From JALOLG01 sp035557475 (GTDB lineage: Bacteria; Actinomycetota; Acidimicrobiia; Acidimicrobiales; Ilumatobacteraceae): DNA of 15,711 nt. Positions within the stretch are counted from its first letter, which is position 1; each line of letters starts with the position of its first letter. The translations under genes were made by a program, and so were the position numbers. The notes under the pieces are model-generated. The model worked only from the letters and a program-made list of their open reading frames with translations, was not told the origin of the DNA and searched no databases. The DNA lies in the NCBI GenBank assembly GCA_035557475.1, contig DATMDV010000465.1, forward strand, positions 1-15,711, given 5' to 3'. Shown here one piece after another: positions 6,507 through 13,922 of this stretch.

Positions 6507-6599
6507 CCGCTAGTCGGAGCACCGCACGTTTGGTCGCCGGCTCGTCCGCCTACATCGTGCGCTTCCGTGTGCGAGCGTGTCGCCTCCAGCCGCGACCGG

Positions 6600-6605
6600 T
6601 AGCAT
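6600..6605 (+). promoter_or_regulatory. Possible -10 box for rplY
   Basis: TAGCAT matches TANNNT within the prs-rplY gap, giving a leader of about 45 bases. The hexamer 17 bp upstream, GTGTCG, is a poor -35. The size of the gap supports a promoter here, but this box is not certain. Confidence 0.35.
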
Positions 6606-6607
6606 TT

Positions 6608-6622
6608 CGCGGCGCTGCCGCG
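6608..6622 (+). repeat. GC-rich hairpin in the prs-rplY gap
   Basis: CGCGGC and GCCGCG form a perfect 6-bp stem with a GCT loop. No T-run follows (CACGTTCC), so it is not a classic terminator. It lies just below the possible -10 box, so it would be near the start of the rplY leader or at the 3' end of a read-through prs message. Confidence 0.4.
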
Positions 6623-6656
6623 CACGTTCCATCTGACTCATTGAGGCCTGATCACC

Positions 6657-7358
6657 ATGTCTGACACCGTTCTTGTCGCCGAAACCGGACGCGTCACTGG
6701 CAGCGCCGCCTCGCGGCGGCTGCGGGCCGAGGATCGGATCCCCGGCGTCGTCTACGGGCTGGGCATGGAGCCGCTGGTGGTGTCGGTGAAGCGGCGCGAG
6801 CTGCGTACCGCGCTCTCGGGCACCGCCGCGCTCAACACCGTCCTCGACCTCCATGTCGACGGCAAGACCTACTCGGCCATCGTCAAGGACCTCCAGCGTC
6901 ACCCGGTACGACGTCACGTCAGCCACGTCGACTTCATCCAGGTCAACCTCAGCGCCGAGATCACCGTCTCCGTGCCGTTGCGGCTCGAGGGCACGGCGAC
7001 CGAGGTGCTCGCCAACGATGGTCTCGTCGACCCTGCCGTCGACTCGATCGAGGTCGTGTGCACGCCGCGCAACATCCCCGACGAGTTCGTCGTCGACATC
7101 AGCAAGATGAAGATGGACACCGTCATCCGCCTCGAGGACGTCGCCATGCCCGAGGGCGTCACCCCAACCGGCGATCCCGAGATGGCCGTCGTGACCGTGC
7201 TCGTGATGCGCGCCAGCGAGCTCGAGACCGACGCCGTGCCTGAGGAAGAGGCCGTCGAGGGCGAGGCGGTCGAGGGCGAGGGTGCCGAAGGCGAAGGCGA
7301 AGCTGCCGGAGGGTCCACCGAGACCACCGGCGAATCCAGCGGCGACGCCGGCAACTGA
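6657..7358 (+). CDS. rplY: Large ribosomal subunit protein bL25, CTC/TL5 two-domain form
   Basis: Binds 5S rRNA in the 50S subunit; in Bacillus the orthologue Ctc is a general-stress protein. Domains: an N-terminal bL25 beta-barrel at about residues 5-95 (ASRRLRAEDRIPGVVYG, then AIVKDLQRHPVRRHVSHVDF) and the TL5-type C-terminal domain at about 95-190 (VPLRLEGTA, DSIEVVCTPRNIPDEFVVDIS). An acidic low-complexity tail of Glu/Gly/Ala/Ser/Thr runs from about 191 to 233. The total of 233 aa is normal for actinobacterial CTC. A weak GAGG lies 10 bases before the ATG. The tail is common in this family and probably disordered. The gene sits between prs and pth as in the Bacillus prs-ctc-spoVC order. 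Confidence 0.95.
   Translation: MSDTVLVAETGRVTGSAASRRLRAEDRIPGVVYGLGMEPLVVSVKRRELRTALSGTAALNTVLDLHVDGKTYSAIVKDLQRHPVRRHVSHVDFIQVNLSAEITVSVPLRLEGTATEVLANDGLVDPAVDSIEVVCTPRNIPDEFVVDISKMKMDTVIRLEDVAMPEGVTPTGDPEMAVVTVLVMRASELETDAVPEEEAVEGEAVEGEGAEGEGEAAGGSTETTGESSGDAGN
7251..7302 (+). repeat. Imperfect GAGGGC/GAAGGC repeats in the rplY tail
   Basis: Repeated codons for AVEGE, AVEGEG and AEGEGE units form the acidic C-terminal tail of bL25 (from residue 199). Such repeats are prone to slippage, so tail length may vary among relatives. Confidence 0.7.
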
Positions 7359-7376
7359 TCGCACGAGCGGTCGGCG

Positions 7377-7985
7377 ATGGGGTTGTTCGGCCGGCGCGCC
7401 GGTAGGGGCACCCCGTTCGACTGGCTCGTCGTCGGGCTCGGCAACCCCGGCAAGGAGTACGCCCGCACCCGCCACAACGTCGGTGAGGACGTGGTACGTC
7501 TGCTCGCCGAGCGCCGGGGCGATGCGCTCAAGGCGGGCCGCGACAACGCCCTGGTGGCCGAGTCGCGCATCGGCGAACATCGGGTGGTCCTCGCCTTCCC
7601 GCTCACCTACGTCAACGAATCCGGTCAGGCCGTTTCGTCGCTGATCCGTCGCTACCGCATCGAGGAGCCCGACCACGTCATCGTCGTCCACGACGAGCTC
7701 GACCTCGAACCGGGGGTGCTGCGCGTCAAGGCCGGCGGTGGGTTGGCCGGCCACAACGGGCTGCGCAGCGTGGTCGCCCACCTCAAGTCGCAGGACTTCC
7801 TGCGCGTCCGGATCGGGGTCGGCAAGCCGCCGAGCAAGGAGCGCGGCGCCGGGCACGTTCTGTCGAAGCTTCCCAAGCGCGAGCGCGAGCTGCTCGACGT
7901 GAAGGTCGTCGAAGCGGCCGACGCGGTCGAGACGATCGTGACGGAAGGCATCGACGCCGCCATGCGCAACTTCAACGGCCGCTAG
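7377..7985 (+). CDS. pth: Peptidyl-tRNA hydrolase
   Basis: Cleaves the ester bond of peptidyl-tRNAs that drop off ribosomes, recycling tRNA in the cytoplasm. The 202-aa product carries every key residue: GLGNPG with Asn23, TRHNVG with catalytic His33 (E. coli His20), Asn80 in TYVNESG (Asn68), HDELD with Asp106 (Asp93) and GHNGLRS with Asn127 (Asn114). About 13 extra N-terminal residues precede the family core (MGLFGRRAGRGTP). A start at the ATG at 7377 is the simplest choice because no other start lies before the core. It begins 18 bases after rplY with only a weak ribosome-binding site, so it probably shares the rplY message. The C-terminus MRNFNGR matches the usual AMNRFNG end. Confidence 0.96.
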   Translation: MGLFGRRAGRGTPFDWLVVGLGNPGKEYARTRHNVGEDVVRLLAERRGDALKAGRDNALVAESRIGEHRVVLAFPLTYVNESGQAVSSLIRRYRIEEPDHVIVVHDELDLEPGVLRVKAGGGLAGHNGLRSVVAHLKSQDFLRVRIGVGKPPSKERGAGHVLSKLPKRERELLDVKVVEAADAVETIVTEGIDAAMRNFNGR

Positions 7986-7986
7986 A

Positions 7987-7992
7987 TAGGTT
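7987..7992 (+). promoter_or_regulatory. Possible -10 box for mfd
   Basis: TAGGTT just after the pth stop, within GATAGGTTC, a 9-mer that recurs exactly at 11504-11512 before the next gene start. It would give mfd a leader of about 65 bases containing the inverted repeat at 8009-8051. No good -35 is visible at 17-18 bp (it would lie in the pth end). Confidence 0.35.
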
Positions 7993-8008
7993 CAGATTTC
8001 CCTCGGAA

Positions 8009-8051
8009 CTGTCTGCTTCAGACGGCGCCTCGCTTCATCTGACGCAGACAG
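8009..8051 (+). repeat. Inverted repeat (13 of 14 bp) in the pth-mfd gap
   Basis: Arms 8009-8022 (CTGTCTGCTTCAGA) and 8038-8051 (TCTGACGCAGACAG) pair with a single T/C mismatch around a 15-nt loop. The left arm can instead fold on itself (CTGTCTG-CTT-CAGACGG, 7 bp with one G-U, at 8009-8025), and the right arm has a small TCTG-ACG-CAGA hairpin, so two exclusive structures are possible. No T-run follows, so it is not a classic terminator. It ends 14 bases before the mfd ATG, which lacks a Shine-Dalgarno. It could end the pth transcript or sit in the mfd leader. Confidence 0.65.
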
Positions 8052-8065
8052 AACGCATTACTTCC

Positions 8066-11000
8066 ATGTCGTTGACTGAACTCCCCTCATTGTTGCGCGA
8101 CGAGCCGGGGCTCACCCGCGCCCTCGGTGATCCGTCGGCCCGCATCGCCGTCGTCGAGGTGGCGCGACCGATCGCGATCGCGGCGCTGGCACAGCTGTCC
8201 GGTCGGCGTCCACTCGTCGTCGCCTGCCCGACCGGAGCCAGCGCGGGCCAGCTCTACGACGACCTCACCCAGTTCATGCCCGACGGCGAGGTCGTCCACT
8301 TCCCGGCGTGGGAGACGCTGCCGTTCGAGCGCGTGAGCCCCAGCGTCGAGACGATGGGGCAGCGGCTCGAGGTGCTGTGGCGGCTGCGCAACCCCGACCA
8401 GACACCGGCGATCGTCGTCGCCGGGGTGCGCGCCCTGCTCCAGAAGTTGGGGCCTGGCGCCACGTCGACCGAACCGATCGTCGTGCGGCCGAACGCGATC
8501 GTCGATCCCGACGAGCTCACCGAGACCCTCGTCGGCTTCGGCTACCGGCGCGAGGGGCTGGTCGAGCACCGCGGTGAGTTCGCCCGGCGAGGGGCGATCG
8601 TCGACGTCTACCCGTCGACCGCCAACGCCCCGGTCCGCATCGATCTGTGGGGTGACGAGGTCGACCGCCTGACGCGGTTCGGCGTCAACGACCAGCGTTC
8701 GACCGTCGACCTCGACGAGGTGGTGATCTTCCCGGCCCGCGAACTGACGCCGACAGAGGACGTCAGTCGCCGGGCCGACGAGCTCATCGCCGCCGAGCCG
8801 TGGGGACGCGAGCAGTGGGAGCGTCTCGCCGAGGGCCTCCACTTCGACGGCATGGAGTCGTGGCTGCCGTGGCTCGTCGACGAGGACCAGCTGCTCACCG
8901 ACGTGCTGCCCGAGCACGCCAAGGTCGTGCTGGTCGAGCCACGCCGGATGCGCGACCGGGCGACCGAACTGCTCGCCGAGGAGGACGACCTCGCCAAAGC
9001 CCTCGCCTCGACCTGGGCCCGCGACCCCGACAAGACGTTCCCCCGCCTGCACGCATCGCCGGACGCGCTGCTTGCTTCGAGCGGGTCGTTCTGGACGATC
9101 GACTCGACACCTGACTCGCCGGACACGCCAGTCGTCGAGGCCTCCGGCTGGGGTCCGGTCGGCGGCGACGCGAGCGGCCTCACGAAACGGCTGAGCGAGT
9201 TGCTCGCCCAGCAGTACCGCGTCGTCGTGGCGGCCGACGGAGAGGGCTCGGCGCAGCGCCTGCATGAGTTGGTGCTCGACCACGGGCTCGACCTCCCGGT
9301 CGCCGACGGCGACGCAACGACCACCGGGGGAACCACTCGTCCCGGTGGCCGCGTCGTTGTCGCGCCACTCCATCGCGGCTGCACGTTGCCCAACGCCAGG
9401 TTGGCGATCATCGCCGAGTCCGACCTCACCGGCCGTCGCCGCTCGCACCGGACTGCCCGCCCACCACGACGCGAGAGTGCCCGCTTCTTCGAGGATCTCA
9501 AGGCGGGCAACTACGTGGTGCACCATCAGCACGGCGTCGGCAAGTACGAGGGGATGGTCAAGCGCACGATCGGCGGCATCGAGCGCGACTACCTGCTCAT
9601 CGCCTACAAGGGCGGCGACCGGCTGTACGTGCCGTCCGACCAGATCGACACGCTGCGCCAGTACGTCGGCGGCGAGGCTCCGACCCTCCACCGCCTCGGC
9701 GGCAGCGACTTCGCCAAGGCGAAGAGCAAGGTCCGATCGGCGGTGCGGGCGATCGCCCAGGAGCTCGTCGTGTTGTACCAGAAGCGGGTCCACAGCGTCG
9801 GCCATTCGTTCGGGCCCGACACGCCGTGGCAGCACGAGATGGAGGACGCGTTCCCGTACGTCGAGACACCCGACCAGCGCGTGGCGATCGACGACGTGAA
9901 GAGCGACATGGAACGGCCCTACCCGATGGACCGCCTGGTGTGTGGCGACGTCGGGTTCGGCAAGACGGAGGTCGCGATCAGGGCCGCCTTCAAGGCGATC
10001 CAGGAGGGCAAGCAGGTCGCCGTGCTGGCGCCGACGACGTTGCTCGCCAACCAGCACGGCAATGTGTTCGCCGATCGGTTCGCCGGTTACCCGGTCCGCG
10101 TCGAAGTGCTGTCGCGGTTCCTCACCAACGCCCAGGCCAGGGCCGTGATCGACGGCTTGCGCACGGGCGACGTCGACTGCGTGATCGGCACCCACCGCCT
10201 GCTCACCAACGACGTCACGTTCAAGGATCTCGGCTTGCTCGTCGTCGACGAGGAGCAGCGCTTCGGCGTGCAACACAAGGAGGCGATGAAGAAGCTCAAG
10301 GTCAACGTCGACATCATCACGCTCACCGCCACGCCGATCCCGCGCACGCTCGAGATGTCGCTGGTCGGGATCCGTGACCTGTCGTTGCTGCAGACCCCAC
10401 CCGCCGACCGCCAGCCGATCCTCACCTACGTCGGCGAGTACGACGAGCGGGTCGCGATCGAAGCGATCCGGCGCGAGCTGCTCCGCGAGGGTCAGGTGTT
10501 CTGGGTCCACAACCGGGTGCGGTCGATCGAGACCGCTGCCGCCCGGCTGCGCCAACTCGTGCCGGAGGCCCGCATCGCGGTGGCCCACGGTCAGATCGAC
10601 GAGGGCACCTTGGAGCAGGTCGTGGTCGACTTCTCCGAAGGTCGTTACGACGTGCTCGTGTGCACGACGATCATCGAGTCCGGCATCGACATGCCGACGG
10701 TCAACACGCTCGTCGTCGAGCGCTCCGACCTGCTCGGGCTCGGTCAGATGCACCAGCTGCGCGGCCGGGTCGGACGCAGTGGCCAGCGGGCCTACGCGTA
10801 TCTGTTCCACCCGCGCGACCGACCGCTGTCCGAGGATGCGTACGAGCGGCTGCGCACGATCGGCGAGTCGACCGAGCTCGGTTCGGGATTCAAGATCGCG
10901 ATGCGCGACCTCGAGATCCGCGGCGCCGGCAACCTGCTCGGCGAGGCGCAGTCGGGGCACATCGCGGCGGTCGGCTACGACCTGTACTGCCAGATGGTCA

Positions 11001-11485
11001 CCGAGGCGGTCGCCGAGATGAAGGGCGAACCGATCGCGCCACCCTCGGAGATCAAGCTCGATGTGCCGACCGACGCGTTCCTCCCGGCCGACTACGTGAC
11101 CAAGGAGGAGCTGCGCCTCGAGGCGTACCGGCGTCTCGCGGCGGTGACCAGCGAGTCAGAGGTCGCCGACATCCGAACCGAGTGGGAGGATCGGTACGGT
11201 CCGCTCCCCGAGCCGGCCGAAGCGTTGCTGATGGTGGGTTCGCTGCGGGCCGAGTGCAACCGGCTCGGCATCACCGACATGCAGATCACCACCACTCAGG
11301 CGCGCCTGTCACCGATCGAGCTCAAGCTCAGCGAGTCGATGCGCCTCAAACGGCTCGCGCGCGACGCGATCCTCAAAGAGGACCAACGCCAGCTCGTGGT
11401 CCCGATCCCTCCCCCAACAGTTTCAGGGAGCAAGGACCCGGCGACCTTCCTCGTCGGCTTCCTCCGCGAGCTGATCGTGCCGTAA
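8066..11485 (+). CDS. mfd: Transcription-repair coupling factor Mfd
   Basis: ATP-driven translocase that pushes stalled RNA polymerase off DNA lesions and recruits UvrA. The 1139-aa product has the complete architecture: an N-terminal UvrB-like module (residues about 1-330, with CPTGASAGQLYDDL and FPAWETLPFERVSP), a linker domain, and a CarD-like RNA polymerase-interaction domain at about 470-575 (GNYVVHHQHGVGKYEG). The RecG-like helicase follows, with Walker A GDVGFGKT (627-634), DEEQ (728-731), TATPIPRTLEMS, the IIESGIDMP and RGRVGRSGQ helicase motifs, and the translocation segment RDLEIRGAGNLLG. The C-terminal domain is at about 980-1110. The ATG at 8066 has no clear Shine-Dalgarno; an inverted repeat lies just upstream. 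The next gene has its own promoter-like sequence overlapping the mfd stop. Start choice is reasonable; function is certain by motifs. Confidence 0.97.
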   Translation: MSLTELPSLLRDEPGLTRALGDPSARIAVVEVARPIAIAALAQLSGRRPLVVACPTGASAGQLYDDLTQFMPDGEVVHFPAWETLPFERVSPSVETMGQRLEVLWRLRNPDQTPAIVVAGVRALLQKLGPGATSTEPIVVRPNAIVDPDELTETLVGFGYRREGLVEHRGEFARRGAIVDVYPSTANAPVRIDLWGDEVDRLTRFGVNDQRSTVDLDEVVIFPARELTPTEDVSRRADELIAAEPWGREQWERLAEGLHFDGMESWLPWLVDEDQLLTDVLPEHAKVVLVEPRRMRDRATELLAEEDDLAKALASTWARDPDKTFPRLHASPDALLASSGSFWTIDSTPDSPDTPVVEASGWGPVGGDASGLTKRLSELLAQQYRVVVAADGEGSAQRLHELVLDHGLDLPVADGDATTTGGTTRPGGRVVVAPLHRGCTLPNARLAIIAESDLTGRRRSHRTARPPRRESARFFEDLKAGNYVVHHQHGVGKYEGMVKRTIGGIERDYLLIAYKGGDRLYVPSDQIDTLRQYVGGEAPTLHRLGGSDFAKAKSKVRSAVRAIAQELVVLYQKRVHSVGHSFGPDTPWQHEMEDAFPYVETPDQRVAIDDVKSDMERPYPMDRLVCGDVGFGKTEVAIRAAFKAIQEGKQVAVLAPTTLLANQHGNVFADRFAGYPVRVEVLSRFLTNAQARAVIDGLRTGDVDCVIGTHRLLTNDVTFKDLGLLVVDEEQRFGVQHKEAMKKLKVNVDIITLTATPIPRTLEMSLVGIRDLSLLQTPPADRQPILTYVGEYDERVAIEAIRRELLREGQVFWVHNRVRSIETAAARLRQLVPEARIAVAHGQIDEGTLEQVVVDFSEGRYDVLVCTTIIESGIDMPTVNTLVVERSDLLGLGQMHQLRGRVGRSGQRAYAYLFHPRDRPLSEDAYERLRTIGESTELGSGFKIAMRDLEIRGAGNLLGEAQSGHIAAVGYDLYCQMVTEAVAEMKGEPIAPPSEIKLDVPTDAFLPADYVTKEELRLEAYRRLAAVTSESEVADIRTEWEDRYGPLPEPAEALLMVGSLRAECNRLGITDMQITTTQARLSPIELKLSESMRLKRLARDAILKEDQRQLVVPIPPPTVSGSKDPATFLVGFLRELIVP

Positions 11486-11511
11486 CAACGAGTGGCCCCG
11501 ACCGATAGGTT
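11482..11511 (+). promoter_or_regulatory. Promoter of the PPIase lipoprotein gene, leaderless type
   Basis: GTAACA (11482-11487, 4 of 6 matches to TTGACA) and TAGGTT (11506-11511) are spaced 18 bp. The GTG start at 11520 is 8 bases past the -10, where transcription would begin, so the message should be leaderless; no Shine-Dalgarno is present. The -35 overlaps the mfd stop codon. This is the best-looking promoter in the window, but it is a pattern match only. Confidence 0.5.
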
Positions 11512-11519
11512 CTGCGGTC

Positions 11520-12431
11520 GTGAATCGCCGAGCGGTTGTCATCCCGGTCGTCCTGCTCGCCGGCGCCGTGACCGGCTGCGCGACGTTCTCCGACAACGAC
11601 GCGGCGGCGCGCGTCGGCGATTTCGAGCTGTCGCAGGACGAGCTCGGCGATCTCGTGATCGGGGCGACGCCGACCACCACCACCCAGCCCGGCACACCGG
11701 CGGTCGACGAGTCAGGGGCCAGCGCCGACACCGCCCGCAACGTGCTCAACATCTGGATCCTCACCAAGATCGTCGAGGCCGATCTCACCGCCCGAGGCGA
11801 GAGCGTCACCTCCCAGAAAATCGCCGACGTGACCGGAGCCCTCGCCGCTCAGGATCCGCAGGGCTGGGCGGCTGTCCCGATCGACCTGCAGAACCTCCAG
11901 GTCATGCAACGGGCCGCGGTCGAGACGTGGTCGGCGCTCGAGTTCCCGCCGCCGTCCGACGACGAGCTGCGCACGTTGTACGACTCGGGCACCGCAAAGT
12001 CCGGGATCGTGTGCACCGCCCACATCCTCGTCGCGGCCGAGGCCGATGCGAAGGAGATCCTCGACCGGCTCGAAGGCGGTGCCGACTTCGCCGAGCTGGC
12101 GACGAGCGAATCGACCGACACGGCGTCGGCTGCGAACGGCGGGAACCTACCGTGCGCGCTGACCAACACGTTCGAGGACACGTACGTCCCCGAGTTCGTC
12201 GAAGGTGTCCTCGCCGCCCAGATCGGTGAGCCGTTCGGACCGGTGCAGAGCGAGTTCGGTTACCACGTCATCGTCCTGCGTCCGTCGGAGCGCATCGACC
12301 CGGCCGAGCTGGCGACGCTGTACACCGACACGTCGGCTCGATTCCAGCGCGCGGCAGCCGAGTTCGACGTCTACGTCGACCCCCGATATGGATCGTTCAA
12401 CCCGGTCACCGGCGTCGAAGCGTTGGGATGA
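11520..12431 (+). CDS. SurA/PrsA-like peptidyl-prolyl isomerase lipoprotein
   Basis: Predicted exported foldase of 303 aa. The N-terminus (MNRRAVVIPVVLLAGAVTGC) is a lipoprotein signal with lipobox VTGC and lipidated Cys20, so it should be anchored on the outer face of the membrane. A SurA/PrsA-like N-terminal region follows (AARVGDFELSQDELGDLV), with a Thr/Pro-rich insert near residues 45-65. The parvulin domain spans about 160-256: AHILV with His168, the ADFAELATSES segment, GGNLP and FGYHVIVL with His249. Cys165 and Cys212 lie on the two loops around the isomerase site and could form a disulfide. The GTG start lies 8 bases after a TAGGTT box (leaderless). Its TGA overlaps the mazG ATG. Fold and location are confident; clients and true isomerase activity are unknown. 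Confidence 0.87.
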   Translation: MNRRAVVIPVVLLAGAVTGCATFSDNDAAARVGDFELSQDELGDLVIGATPTTTTQPGTPAVDESGASADTARNVLNIWILTKIVEADLTARGESVTSQKIADVTGALAAQDPQGWAAVPIDLQNLQVMQRAAVETWSALEFPPPSDDELRTLYDSGTAKSGIVCTAHILVAAEADAKEILDRLEGGADFAELATSESTDTASAANGGNLPCALTNTFEDTYVPEFVEGVLAAQIGEPFGPVQSEFGYHVIVLRPSERIDPAELATLYTDTSARFQRAAAEFDVYVDPRYGSFNPVTGVEALG

Positions 12432-13912
12432 GCGCCAGCGGCGAGCGTCCCCGCGTCGTCGTCATCGGCCTCGGTCCGGGGAGCCCGGCCCACGTCACCG
12501 TCGAGACGCTCGACGAGATCGAGCGCGTCCCACTCAGGTTCGTCCGCACGCGCCGGCACCCGTCAGCACATCTCGTGCCCGACGCGGTGTCGTTCGACGA
12601 GCTGTACGAGTCCGCCGACACCTACGCCGACGTGTACACCGAGCTCGCCGACCGGATCGTGCGCGCTGCCATCGACGGCGGCGAGGTGCTGTACGCGGTC
12701 CCCGGCAGCCCGCTGGTGCTCGAGCGCAGCGTGCGTCAGCTCGTCGCCGACGACCGCGTCGAGTGCACCGTCCTGCCCGCCCTGTCGTTCCTCGACGTCG
12801 CCTACGCGCGACTCGGCATCGATCCGGTCGAGGTGGGTCTGCGGCTCGTCGACGGGCACGACTTCGCCGTCGCCGCGGCCGGCGAACGGGGTCCGCTGCT
12901 GGTCGCCCACGCGCATGCCGACTGGGTCCTGTCCGACATCAAGCTCGCCGTCGAGGATGCGTCCGGCGACGAGGAGGTCGTGATCCTCCAGCGCCTCGGC
13001 ACGCCCGACGAGGCGATCACGCGCACCACGTGGGCCGAGCTCGACCGCACGGTCGAGCCCGATCACCTGACCGCCCTGTACATCCCGCGGTTGGCCACGC
13101 CGGTCGGCGCCGAGTACGTGCGATTCCACCAGCTCGCCCGAATCCTGCGCGAGCAGTGCCCGTGGGACATCGAGCAGACCCACCGCACGCTCATCCCGTA
13201 CGTCATCGAGGAGACCTACGAGCTGGTCGACGCGCTCGAGTCGTTGACCGCCGACGACCCGACCAGCGACGAGCACGTCATCGAAGAGCTCGGCGACCTG
13301 CTGTACCAGATCGAGTTCCACGCGACGATCGCCGAACAGGAGGGCCGCTTCACGATCGCCGACGTGGCCCGCGGCGTGCACGACAAGCTCGTGCGCCGTC
13401 ATCCGCACGTGTTCGGCGACACGGTGGTCGACGGCACCGAGACCGTGCTGCGCAACTGGGACGCCATCAAGCGCGCCGAGAAGGGCCATGGCCCGACGTT
13501 CGACGGCAGGTCCGAGGGCGTGTTCGACGGCATCCCCGGCTCCTTCCCGTCACTGTCGTACGCCCACGAGGTCCAGAAGAAGGCCGCCAAGTTGGGCTTC
13601 GACTGGCCCGACGTGGGTGGCGCGCTCGCCAAGATCGTCGAGGAGGCAGCGGAGCTGGGCGAGGCGGCCGTGGCGTCGGAGCCTGACGCTGTCCGCGACG
13701 AGCTCGGCGACCTGCTGTTCGCAGTCGTCAACGTCGCACGCCACCTCGCGGTCGATCCGGAGTCGGCGCTGCGGGCGGCCGCGCAGAAGTTCCGGGCCCG
13801 CTTCGAGGCCGTCGAGGCGCTCGCTCGGGCGCGCGACATCGAGCTCGCCAGCGTCGGACTCGATCAACTCGACGCGTTGTGGGAACAGGTCAAGCTCGAC
13901 GAGTCACACTGA
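12428..13912 (+). CDS. mazG: Tetrapyrrole-methylase-like/MazG fusion, nucleoside triphosphate pyrophosphohydrolase (YabN-like)
   Basis: A 494-aa fusion. Residues 8 to about 225 resemble the SAM-dependent tetrapyrrole (corrin/porphyrin) methylase fold, starting VVVIGLGPGSPAHVT, with YAVPGSPLV and a hydrophobic VLPALSFLD. Residues about 235-494 hold two MazG repeats. The first has CPWD (244-247), EExxE at 261-265 (EETYE) and ExxD at 287-290; the second has EExxE at 405-409 and ExxD at 425-428. These acidic sets bind Mg2+ and hydrolyse NTPs to NMP and PPi, cleaning the nucleotide pool. Bacillus YabN has this same fusion in the same neighbourhood after mfd. The role of the methylase-like part is not known. 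The ATG overlaps the previous stop (ATGA), implying coupling with the foldase. It converges on the next gene with a 10-bp gap and no terminator seen. Confidence 0.93.
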   Translation: MSASGERPRVVVIGLGPGSPAHVTVETLDEIERVPLRFVRTRRHPSAHLVPDAVSFDELYESADTYADVYTELADRIVRAAIDGGEVLYAVPGSPLVLERSVRQLVADDRVECTVLPALSFLDVAYARLGIDPVEVGLRLVDGHDFAVAAAGERGPLLVAHAHADWVLSDIKLAVEDASGDEEVVILQRLGTPDEAITRTTWAELDRTVEPDHLTALYIPRLATPVGAEYVRFHQLARILREQCPWDIEQTHRTLIPYVIEETYELVDALESLTADDPTSDEHVIEELGDLLYQIEFHATIAEQEGRFTIADVARGVHDKLVRRHPHVFGDTVVDGTETVLRNWDAIKRAEKGHGPTFDGRSEGVFDGIPGSFPSLSYAHEVQKKAAKLGFDWPDVGGALAKIVEEAAELGEAAVASEPDAVRDELGDLLFAVVNVARHLAVDPESALRAAAQKFRARFEAVEALARARDIELASVGLDQLDALWEQVKLDESH

Positions 13913-13922
13913 GGTCAGAGAG

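Noticed and set aside
6510..7856. A 448-codon minus-strand open frame opposite rplY and pth
   Set aside because: Low-complexity shadow of two well-supported + genes and their gap; no recognisable motif.
8087..10960. A 957-codon open frame on the minus strand opposite mfd
   Set aside because: It mirrors the mfd codons in GC-rich DNA; the product is Asp/Arg/Val/His-rich with no domain, while the + strand encodes a complete Mfd.
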